NCBI GenBank assembly: GCA_947178235.1
Contig: CAMWXQ010000050.1
Coordinates: 1-7,445 of the forward strand
DNA: 7,445 nt
Origin: an uncultured Muribaculaceae bacterium
GTDB lineage: Bacteria; Bacteroidota; Bacteroidia; Bacteroidales; Muribaculaceae
Reading direction: 5' to 3'
A model generated the notes under the pieces. The model saw only the letters and a list, made by a program, of their open reading frames with translations. It did not search any database and was not told the origin of the DNA. Made by a program: the position numbers and the translations under genes. Position 1 is the first letter of the stretch. Each line of letters starts with the position of its first letter. This document shows positions 1 through 5,701 of the stretch, piece by piece.

Positions 1-4
1 ATCA

Positions 5-934
5 TCAACCGAACAGGGGAGTGGAGAGGTATCGGTCGCCTGTGTCGGGGAGGAGTACCACGATGGTTTTCCCTTCGTTCTCTGGCTTGCGGGCTATCTC
101 GACTGCTGCGTGGAATGCCGCGCCGGATGACACACCCGCGAGGATTCCCTCTTTCTTAGCCAACATCCGTGCTGCCGCCTCCGCCTCGGGGTAGGTGACG
201 GTCACGACCTCATCGACCACCGACGGGTCATAGTTGGCGGGGATGAACCCTGCACCGATGCCTTGTAGCTTGTGGGGCCCGGGTTTGCCTCCGCTGAGAA
301 CCGGGGAGTCCGATGGCTCAACTCCGACGACCTTGATGGCGGGATTGTGCGCTTTGAGCCCGCGTCCGGTGCCGCAGAGAGTTCCACCTGTGCCGACACC
401 CGCGACAAAGAAATCTACCTTGCCGTCCGTGTCGTTCCATATCTCCTGTGCCGTCGTCGCCTCGTGGCGCGCGGGGTTGGCGGGGTTGTCGAACTGGCCG
501 GGCATCCATGCACCGGGATTCTCGGCGAGGAGCTCGTTGGCCTTGGCTATGGCTCCCTTCATGCCTTCGGCCCCGGGCGTGAGGATGAGTTCGGCGCCGA
601 GGGCCCTCAACAGGCTCATGCGCTCACGGCTCATGGTCTCGGGCATTGTCAGAATCAGTTTGTAGCCCTTGATCGAAGCTACCCATGCGAGGCCGATGCC
701 CGTGTTGCCGCTCGTGGGCTCAACGATTATACCGCCTGGTTTCAGCACTCCGCGCTTCTCGGCGTCCTCAATCATCGCGGCTGCCACGCGGTCCTTGACA
801 CTCCCGCCGGGGTTGAAGGCCTCCATCTTCACGAGTACGCGGTCTTTCAGCCCCAGTTCTTTCTCTATACGCCCGACTTCGACCAGCGGAGTACCGCCGA
901 TGAGGTCGAGGAGCGAATTATGAATCTTTGCCAT
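5..934 (-). CDS. cysK: Cysteine synthase A (O-acetylserine sulfhydrylase)
   Basis: This cytoplasmic PLP enzyme makes L-cysteine from O-acetyl-L-serine and sulfide, the last step of cysteine synthesis. The 309-residue protein has the full set of family motifs. NPGGSVKDR (41-49) carries the Schiff-base lysine K47. TSGNTG (74-79) is the substrate loop, and MPETMSRER (97-105) and GQFDNPANP (146-154) follow. GTGGT (181-185) binds the PLP phosphate. The region at 206-230 (EPSDSPVLSGG, then HKLQGIGAGF) is typical of CysK/CysM proteins, and SSGA (269-272) contacts the pyridine ring. The frame stays open 12 codons further upstream to a TTG at 970, but the ATG at 934 puts the family's usual N-terminus (MAKIHNSLLDLIGGTPL) first, so I chose it. 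It ends in the usual YLSTPLFG. It is the downstream gene of a likely two-gene minus-strand unit with the secreted hydrolase, 25 bp away. No Shine-Dalgarno sequence is visible. The family assignment is very secure; CysK versus CysM substrate preference is inferred. Confidence 0.96.
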   Translation of the reverse strand: MAKIHNSLLDLIGGTPLVEVGRIEKELGLKDRVLVKMEAFNPGGSVKDRVAAAMIEDAEKRGVLKPGGIIVEPTSGNTGIGLAWVASIKGYKLILTMPETMSRERMSLLRALGAELILTPGAEGMKGAIAKANELLAENPGAWMPGQFDNPANPARHEATTAQEIWNDTDGKVDFFVAGVGTGGTLCGTGRGLKAHNPAIKVVGVEPSDSPVLSGGKPGPHKLQGIGAGFIPANYDPSVVDEVVTVTYPEAEAAARMLAKKEGILAGVSSGAAFHAAVEIARKPENEGKTIVVLLPDTGDRYLSTPLFG

Positions 935-959
935 ATCGGTAATGTATCTTTTTGTAGGT

Positions 960-1643
960 TCAACGTGCAATTTTCCGAGCCACCTGCTCGGCTATCGACT
1001 TCATGCCCTTTTGCGTTGGGTGGCCGTGGCTCTTGTCGATGTCGCTGAGAGGGATCAGTTCCACTCCGTAGTGCTTGCATATCTCGCGGGCACTCTCGTT
1101 GATTTCGGGTTTGAGTTCCGAGTTGAGTATGAAGTAGAGGCGCGTGTCGGGATAGAGTTCCTGTAATCCAGCGAGCATCCGGGCCATAGCGGGGCGGAAT
1201 GTGTAGAAGTCGGCGTCTGCCCAGTCCGAGTACTTGTACTCGCCTATCGGAGCCCCTGCCCACGAATCGTTCGTGGCCCCGAACACGAGGATGATGTCGG
1301 GATTGCCGAGGCGGTCCATGCGGGTCACGAACGAGCGGTCGCGATAGTCCTCGTTGCGGTACCCGTGGTAGCTTATGGTCGAGCCCGAGTACGAGTTGTT
1401 GACTCCGAGCTGATATGGAGCCTCTTCGGAGGTAAGGATGCTCCACCATGTCTGGTCCACCGAGTCGACATCTGTGCGTCCACCCTTACGGTCACCGTCA
1501 AAGTACCAGACGAGGTTTGTGTCCGGTTCGACATATCCCTCGAAAGTCGAGTAAGAGTCGCCGAGTATGGAGATGACCGGCTTGCCGGCATATGCGGTGG
1601 CGAGTGAGAGCAGCAGGAGGCTGAGGAACAGAAGTTTCTTCAT
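960..1643 (-). CDS. Secreted SGNH/GDSL-type hydrolase
   Basis: This is a predicted exported esterase or deacylase of 227 residues. It starts with a clear signal peptide: MKK, a leucine-rich core (about 4-14), then ATAYA with a likely signal peptidase I cut after A19. There is no lipobox cysteine, so it is probably periplasmic or released rather than a lipoprotein. The mature part begins with the SGNH block I, ILGDSYSTF (26-34), with nucleophile candidate S30. A block II-like NNSYSGSTIS follows at 82-91, with G87 as the likely oxyanion glycine. Block III is FGATND (121-126), with N125 the SGNH asparagine. Near the C-terminus GHPTQKG (207-213) supplies the catalytic histidine H208, with D201 or D203 as possible acid partners. 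The spacing differs from the canonical DxxHP because position 205 is serine. The substrate cannot be read from the sequence; acetylated glycans or lipids are possible. It precedes cysK on the same strand, and a TAATTTTG -7 box lies about 50 bp upstream. Confidence 0.88.
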   Translation of the reverse strand: MKKLLFLSLLLLSLATAYAGKPVISILGDSYSTFEGYVEPDTNLVWYFDGDRKGGRTDVDSVDQTWWSILTSEEAPYQLGVNNSYSGSTISYHGYRNEDYRDRSFVTRMDRLGNPDIILVFGATNDSWAGAPIGEYKYSDWADADFYTFRPAMARMLAGLQELYPDTRLYFILNSELKPEINESAREICKHYGVELIPLSDIDKSHGHPTQKGMKSIAEQVARKIAR

Positions 1644-1695
1644 ATTGTCGTGTTTGTATAATGTTGACGTGGAGCGTGATGTTGGATGTGCGATG

Positions 1696-1703
1696 CAAAA
1701 TTA
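1696..1703 (-). promoter_or_regulatory. Bacteroidetes -7 promoter box for the SGNH hydrolase-cysK unit
   Basis: Read on the minus strand this is TAATTTTG followed by C, matching the Bacteroidetes -7 consensus TAnnTTTG. It lies 52 bp upstream of the hydrolase ATG, so the predicted leader is about 45 nt. No convincing TTTG -33 element is found 19-21 bp further upstream, which is common in this phylum but weakens the call. The same 9-mer occurs upstream of ilvE and pepT. Confidence 0.6.
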
Positions 1704-1748
1704 ACGCTTTTTTTCAAGACCGAGGGCCGATGTATGGGAATTTTTGGT

Positions 1749-1756
1749 TAATTTTG
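1749..1756 (+). promoter_or_regulatory. Bacteroidetes -7 promoter box for ilvE
   Basis: TAATTTTG followed by C matches TAnnTTTG and ends 24 bp before the ilvE ATG at 1781. Initiation a few bases downstream would give a short leader of about 15-20 nt. No clear -33 TTTG is present at the expected distance. The box sits 45 bp from the oppositely oriented box at 1696-1703, so the two divergent units have separate, closely spaced start regions. Confidence 0.6.
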
Positions 1757-1780
1757 CGAAACCAACATAACCACTCTACT

Positions 1781-2803
1781 ATGGAACAAGAATTAGACTG
1801 GAAAAATCTCTCCTTCGGCTACATGCCCACAGACTACAATGTACGCTGCCGGTACAAGGACGGCAAGTGGGGCGAGATCGAAGTCTCGCAGAGCGAGATG
1901 GTCAACCTCCATATAGCTGCCACCTGCCTCCACTATGGCCAGGAAATCTTCGAGGGGCTCAAAGCCTTCCGCGGCAAGGATGGCAAGATCCGAATCTTCC
2001 GTCTCGAAGAGAATGCCCGCCGCATCGCCAACTCGGCCCGCGGTCTGCTCATGGCTCCCATACCCGAAGACCTCTTCCGCGAGATGGTGCTGAAAGTGGT
2101 CAAGCTCAACGAGCGTTTTGTTCCGCCCTACGGCTCCGGTGCCTCGCTCTATATCCGCCCCCTCGAAATCGGTGTCTCGGCACAGGTCGGCGTGAAGCCC
2201 GCCTCGGAGTACCTTTTCATCATACTCGTATCCCCAGTAGGCCCATACTTCAAGACTGGCTTCAAGCCCACCAACATCTGCATCATGCGCCAGTATGACC
2301 GCGTCGCCCCCCGCGGCACAGGCATGTGGAAGGTCGGCGGCAACTATGCGGCATCCCTTGCTGCGGGCGAGCACGCCCACGAGCTCGGCTACTCCGCGGT
2401 CCTCTATCTCGACCCCAAGGAGAAGAAGTACCTCGACGAGTGCGGCCCCGCCAACTTCATCGCCATCAAGGACGGAGTGTATATCACCCCGAAGTCTGAC
2501 TCGATCCTCCCCTCGATCACCAACAAGAGCCTCATGCAGCTCGCCGAGGATATGGGCATGAAAGTTGAGTGCCGTCACATCCCTGTCGAGGAGCTCGCCG
2601 AAGTCGACGAGGCTGCCGCTGTCGGCACAGCCGCAGTGGCCTCACCTGTGGGCCGCATCGATGACCTCGACACAGGAATCCAGTATCAGATCTTGAAGGA
2701 TGGCAAGCCCGGTCCGGTCGTCACCAAGCTCTACGAGACCCTACGCGGAATCCAGTATGCCGATCTCCCCGACACCCACGGATGGTGTACCGTCGTCGAG
2801 TGA
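1781..2803 (+). CDS. ilvE: Branched-chain amino acid aminotransferase
   Basis: This cytoplasmic class IV (fold type IV) PLP aminotransferase interconverts leucine, isoleucine and valine with their 2-oxo acids, using glutamate/2-oxoglutarate. The 340-residue length and motifs fit the BCAT type found in eukaryotes and many bacteria. Motifs seen are HYGQEIFEGLKAFRG (51-65), RPLEIG (126-131) and VAPRGTGMWKVGGNYA (175-190) with the PLP lysine K184. LDECGPANF (218-226) has E220 at the cofactor-binding glutamate position. LPSITNKSLMQLAEDMG (243-259) and VGTAAVASPVGRI (281-293), which should form the phosphate and substrate loops, follow. The frame is open 40 codons upstream to 1661, but that extension runs through the promoter box and has no family similarity. 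The ATG at 1781 is therefore preferred. There is no Shine-Dalgarno sequence. The HD-domain gene starts only 11 bp after the stop, so they are probably co-transcribed. Function is secure at family level. Confidence 0.96.
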   Translation: MEQELDWKNLSFGYMPTDYNVRCRYKDGKWGEIEVSQSEMVNLHIAATCLHYGQEIFEGLKAFRGKDGKIRIFRLEENARRIANSARGLLMAPIPEDLFREMVLKVVKLNERFVPPYGSGASLYIRPLEIGVSAQVGVKPASEYLFIILVSPVGPYFKTGFKPTNICIMRQYDRVAPRGTGMWKVGGNYAASLAAGEHAHELGYSAVLYLDPKEKKYLDECGPANFIAIKDGVYITPKSDSILPSITNKSLMQLAEDMGMKVECRHIPVEELAEVDEAAAVGTAAVASPVGRIDDLDTGIQYQILKDGKPGPVVTKLYETLRGIQYADLPDTHGWCTVVE

Positions 2804-2814
2804 AACCCTGTACG

Positions 2815-3363
2815 ATGGACTATAACGAAATAATCGACAAGTATTACCCGGCGGATACCCTCCGCCGGGCAATTTATTTGAAGCACTGCGAGGCTGTCGC
2901 CGATCTCGCCGTCGAGATTGCCGAACGCCTCGCGCTCCCGCTCGAAATCAGTGATGTGAGGGGAGCGGCCATGCTCCATGACATCGGAATCTGGCTCACC
3001 GATGCCCGCGACATCGGTTGCACGGGCTCGCTCCCATATATCAGCCACGGAATCGTAGGGGCAAGCTTATTGCGTGCCGAGGGTGCCCCCGAGGCATGGG
3101 CACGCGTGGCAGAACGACACACGGGAGCCGGGATCACCGCCGCCGAGGTCGAGGCTCAGAAGCTCCCGATTCCCGCAGCCGACTATATGCCCGAGACACT
3201 GCTCGAAAGGCTTGTTTGTTATGCCGACAAGTTCTATTCGAAGAGCGGCGACATGGCCCGCAAGCCGCTCGACCGTGTGCGTCGCTCGATGGCCCGCATT
3301 TCGCCAGACACACTGGCCCGTTTCGACCGTCTGCACGCCGAGTTTTCGACCGAAAACATCTGA
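2815..3363 (+). CDS. HD-domain (HDIG-type) metal-dependent phosphohydrolase, role unknown
   Basis: This is a small cytoplasmic single-domain HD protein of 182 residues with no signal peptide or membrane segment. The metal-ligand pattern is complete: H24 (LKHCEAVADLA), the doublet H55-D56 in AAMLHDIGIW, H78 (ISHGIVGA), H102 (ERHTGAGIT) and D138 (YADKF). The additional H78 and H102 beyond the minimal H...HD...D set suggest a two-metal centre, as in several HD phosphodiesterases. The HTGAGI segment resembles the small HDIG proteins grouped as TIGR00295; that link is from memory and not tested. The substrate could be a nucleotide, cyclic nucleotide or other phosphate ester and cannot be read from the sequence. 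The frame is open 11 codons earlier, to an ATG at 2782 inside ilvE. The ATG at 2815 just after the ilvE stop gives a natural N-terminus. The tight link to ilvE implies co-expression but not a shared pathway. Confidence 0.88.
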   Translation: MDYNEIIDKYYPADTLRRAIYLKHCEAVADLAVEIAERLALPLEISDVRGAAMLHDIGIWLTDARDIGCTGSLPYISHGIVGASLLRAEGAPEAWARVAERHTGAGITAAEVEAQKLPIPAADYMPETLLERLVCYADKFYSKSGDMARKPLDRVRRSMARISPDTLARFDRLHAEFSTENI

Positions 3364-3384
3364 AAAGATGTTGTATAACACATC
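3355..3384 (+). other. Two mutually exclusive small hairpins at the end of the HD-domain gene
   Basis: The segment GATGTT (3367-3372) can pair perfectly with AACATC (3355-3360), giving a 6-bp stem whose loop contains the stop codon. Alternatively 3367-3374 can pair with ACACATC (3378-3384), giving a 7-bp stem with one bulged T and a 3-nt loop. Neither is followed directly by a T tract, so this is at best a weak terminator or a 3' end stabiliser. Confidence 0.25.
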
Positions 3385-3391
3385 CCCGGCT

Positions 3392-3423
3392 ATTGTCCGT
3401 GCCCGGTTTTTGTTGTAATTTTG
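3392..3423 (+). promoter_or_regulatory. Bacteroidetes-type promoter for pepT-miaA
   Basis: This is the most complete promoter in the window. A -33-like ATTG at 3392-3395 is followed by a 20-bp spacer and then a -7 box, TAATTTTG, at 3416-3423, followed by C. This fits the Bacteroides pattern TTTG-N19-21-TAnnTTTG with one mismatch in the -33 part. Transcription would start near 3430, giving a leader of about 50 nt before the pepT ATG at 3481. The leader is A/C-rich and has no Shine-Dalgarno sequence. Confidence 0.7.
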
Positions 3424-3480
3424 CACCTTGAAATCAAGAATACCCTCAAATCCGAAAAACTATACCATACAAACCCTATA

Positions 3481-4701
3481 ATGAACGTAGTAGACAGATT
3501 CCTACAATATGTGAAGTTCGACACACAGAGCGACGAGCTCACGAACCTCACACCCTCGACCCCCGGGCAGATGGTCTTTGCCGAACACCTCGAAAAAGAA
3601 CTCCGCTCGATGGGCCTCAAAGATATTTCGCTCGATGAGAACGGCTATCTGATGGCCACCCTGCCCGGCAATGTCGACCGCGAGGTCCCGACAGTCGGAT
3701 TCATCGCCCACCTCGACACATCCCCCGACATGAGCGGTCGTCACGTCTCGCCCCGCATCGTCGAGAAGTATGACGGCGGCGACATCCTCCTCAACGAGAA
3801 AGAGAACATCGTCCTCACACCCGCGGACTTCCCCGAGCTCCTCGACTACAAGGGGCAGGACCTCATCGTAACCGACGGCACGACACTCCTCGGCGCCGAC
3901 GACAAGGCCGGTATCGCCGAGATCATTACCGCCGTGGACTATCTCATGAAGCACCCCGAAATCAAGCACGGCCCCATCCGCATCGCCTTCAATCCCGACG
4001 AGGAGATAGGGCAGGGGGCTCACAAATTCGACGTCGAGCGTTTCGGCGCCGACTGGGCCTATACGATGGACGGCGGCGAGATCGGCGAGCTCGAATATGA
4101 GAACTTCAATGCCGCCGTCGCCAAGGTGACCTTCAAGGGGCGCAACGTTCACCCCGGCTACGCAAAGCACAAGATGCTCAACTCGCTCCGCGTTGCCACC
4201 CAGTTTGCTATCATGCTTCCCCGTTGGGAGACTCCCGAACACACCGAGGGATACGAGGGATTCTACCACCTCGTAGGCATCGAGGGCACCGTCGAGCAGA
4301 CCGTCATCACCTATATCATCCGCGACCACGACCGTGACCGCTTCGAGCGCCGCAAGAAGGAGTTTGAGCATCTCACCCGCAAGATCAACAAGGAGTTCCC
4401 CGGATGCGCAACGCTCGAACTGAAAGACCAGTACTATAATATGCGCGAGAAGATCGAGCCCGTCATGCACATCATCGACATCGCCATCAAGGCTATGGAG
4501 GAGGCAGGCGTCAAGCCTAAGGTTACCCCCATCCGCGGTGGCACGGACGGCGCACAGCTCTCGTTCAAGGGGCTTCCCTGTCCCAATATCTTCGCCGGCG
4601 GCCTCAACTTCCACGGACGCTTTGAATTCGTGCCCATCCCCTCGATGGAGAAGGCCACGGATGTCATCGTCCAGATTGCCCGCCTCGTAGCTGCCGAGTG
4701 A
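3481..4701 (+). CDS. pepT: Peptidase T (aminotripeptidase, M20B)
   Basis: This cytoplasmic di-zinc exopeptidase removes the N-terminal residue from tripeptides and works late in peptide breakdown. The 406-residue length is normal for PepT. All expected metal and catalytic residues are visible: H77 and D79 in [14 protein letters not shown]140 in [10 protein letters not shown]174 and E175 in [12 protein letters not shown]197 in [16 protein letters not shown], and H378 in [11 protein letters not shown]. By M20 family analogy E174 is the general base and H77, D140, E175, D197 and H378 are ligands. [15 protein letters not shown] (221-235) belongs to the dimerisation domain. [11 protein letters not shown] (351-361) is also typical. 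The frame is open 20 codons upstream to a TTG at 3421, but that would start inside the -7 box. The ATG at 3481 gives the usual family N-terminus ([17 protein letters not shown]). Its stop overlaps the miaA start, implying translational coupling. Confidence 0.96.
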   Translation: MNVVDRFLQYVKFDTQSDELTNLTPSTPGQMVFAEHLEKELRSMGLKDISLDENGYLMATLPGNVDREVPTVGFIAHLDTSPDMSGRHVSPRIVEKYDGGDILLNEKENIVLTPADFPELLDYKGQDLIVTDGTTLLGADDKAGIAEIITAVDYLMKHPEIKHGPIRIAFNPDEEIGQGAHKFDVERFGADWAYTMDGGEIGELEYENFNAAVAKVTFKGRNVHPGYAKHKMLNSLRVATQFAIMLPRWETPEHTEGYEGFYHLVGIEGTVEQTVITYIIRDHDRDRFERRKKEFEHLTRKINKEFPGCATLELKDQYYNMREKIEPVMHIIDIAIKAMEEAGVKPKVTPIRGGTDGAQLSFKGLPCPNIFAGGLNFHGRFEFVPIPSMEKATDVIVQIARLVAAE

Positions 4702-5597
4702 GGACACTCGTCGTTGTCACAGGACCCACAGCGTCCGGCAAGACCGGACTCGCGATAGAGCTTGCCGAGAGTCTCGGCACTGAGATAGTCAGTGCGGACT
4801 CCCGGCAGATCTATATGGATATACCCGTTGTCACCGCCGCCCCGACCGCCGATGAACTCGCCCGTGTCCCACATCACTTTGTCGGCATACTTCCGCTCGA
4901 CGCATATTACAGCGCAGCCCTCTACGAGGAGCAGGCTCTCGGCCGCCTCGATGATATATGGGCTCGATGTGGCGACTACGCAGTGGTCTGTGGAGGCTCG
5001 ATGATGTACATAGACGCGCTTGTTAAGGGTATAGACCCCCTGCCGACAATCTCGCCCGAGGTACGCGAGCGGGCACTCGCCATCTATACCGACGGCGGGC
5101 TCCCGGCGCTCCACGAGACTCTGCGCCGCCTCGATCCCGAGTATCTCGCCGAGGCCGATCCATCCAATCACCGCCGCCTAATCCATGCCATAGAGATATG
5201 TATGGAAGCGGGTGTGCCCGCATCGACCCTGCGCACGGGACAGACAAAGGAGCGGCCCTTCCGTATCATACAGATGGCCATTGGGCACACGCGCGAAGTC
5301 CTCTTTGACCGCATCAACCGCCGTGTCGGTATCATGGTCGGACAGGGGCTCGAAGATGAGGCTCGCAGGGTCTACCCGATGCGTCACCTCAACTCGCTCA
5401 ATACCGTCGGGCTCAAAGAGATGTTCGCATACTTCGACGGCACGATGGACCGCGACACATCCATTGCGCGCATAGCCAAGAATACCCGCGTCTACGCCAA
5501 GAAACAGATGCTCTGGCTATCCAAGAACCCCGTCGTCAATATACTCGACCCGGCGCGTCCGCTGCTCCCTCAGGCGCTCGGACTGATACAGCCATAA
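4698..5597 (+). CDS. miaA: tRNA dimethylallyltransferase
   Basis: MiaA transfers the dimethylallyl group from DMAPP to N6 of A37 in tRNAs that read UNN codons (the i6A modification), which improves decoding. The 299 residues show the family motifs in order. The P-loop is GPTASGKT (9-16). SADSRQIY (32-39) has D34 at the catalytic aspartate position. Then come GGSMMY (99-104, matching GGTMLY in E. coli), [14 protein letters not shown] (154-167), [15 protein letters not shown] (204-218), [14 protein letters not shown] (235-248) and [12 protein letters not shown] (263-274). The start is a GTG whose GTGA shares four bases with the pepT stop. The next ATG is at residue 40, beyond the P-loop, so GTG is required. 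The usual IGTAKP stretch reads VVTAAPT (44-50) here, lacking the lysine. I believe this is a Bacteroidales variant, possibly one of two MiaA paralogues. A terminator hairpin follows 20 bp after the stop. Confidence 0.94.
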   Translation: MRTLVVVTGPTASGKTGLAIELAESLGTEIVSADSRQIYMDIPVVTAAPTADELARVPHHFVGILPLDAYYSAALYEEQALGRLDDIWARCGDYAVVCGGSMMYIDALVKGIDPLPTISPEVRERALAIYTDGGLPALHETLRRLDPEYLAEADPSNHRRLIHAIEICMEAGVPASTLRTGQTKERPFRIIQMAIGHTREVLFDRINRRVGIMVGQGLEDEARRVYPMRHLNSLNTVGLKEMFAYFDGTMDRDTSIARIAKNTRVYAKKQMLWLSKNPVVNILDPARPLLPQALGLIQP

Positions 5598-5617
5598 GTC
5601 GGTTAAATATTTTTAAC

Positions 5618-5647
5618 ACAACCGCCCCTCTATACGGGGGCGGTTGT
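5618..5647 (+). terminator. Rho-independent-like terminator after miaA
   Basis: ACAACCGCCCC (5618-5628) pairs perfectly with GGGGCGGTTGT (5637-5647), an 11-bp GC-rich stem with an 8-nt loop. A short T-rich run (TTGTTATAT) follows, weaker than a classical U tract. Placed 20 bp after the miaA stop and before the independent acyl-CoA synthetase gene, it most likely ends the pepT-miaA transcript. Confidence 0.8.
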
Positions 5648-5701
5648 TTGTTATATGCGTATAACGACGTTTTAACTCCGAAACATAACTCAGTAACATA
5701 C

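Noticed and set aside
272..1048. A 258-codon plus-strand open frame opposite cysK and the end of the SGNH hydrolase
   Set aside because: It runs across two well-supported minus-strand genes, and its composition looks like a frame shadow without any motif.
1657..1662. TATAAT, a perfect sigma-70-like -10 hexamer on the plus strand
   Set aside because: Bacteroidetes primary sigma factors use TAnnTTTG instead. It lies far from the ilvE start, and a better -7 box exists at 1749.
1661..1690. Imperfect direct repeat ATGTTGaCGTG / ATGTTGgatGTG with 18-bp spacing, a possible operator
   Set aside because: The shared part is short (ATGTTG plus GTG), not palindromic, and could easily arise by chance.
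1661..1780. Longer ilvE start at 1661 adding 40 residues
   Set aside because: The added part would cover the -7 promoter box and leader, and has no similarity to aminotransferase N-termini.
1793..2578. A 261-codon open frame on the minus strand opposite ilvE
   Set aside because: It lies antisense to a secure ilvE and looks like a shadow of its codon pattern. It has no promoter and no family signature.
3386..3411. CCGG...CCGG followed by TTTTTG as a terminator after the HD gene
   Set aside because: Only a 4-bp stem forms, with a bulge, and the T run lies inside the pepT promoter spacer.
3502..4707. A 401-codon open frame on the minus strand opposite pepT
   Set aside because: It is fully antisense to a gene with every PepT motif, and its translation has no recognisable domain. 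GC-rich codon use leaves few stops on the opposite strand.
4434..5171. A 245-codon minus-strand open frame spanning the pepT-miaA junction
   Set aside because: It is antisense to two motif-complete genes and shows no domain or start context.
5647..5680. Possible promoter for the acyl-CoA synthetase: TTTG at 5647, 22-bp spacer, TAACTCCG at 5673
   Set aside because: The -7 part has two mismatches in its core and the spacer is too long. The TTTG also overlaps the terminator stem, so I did not list it.
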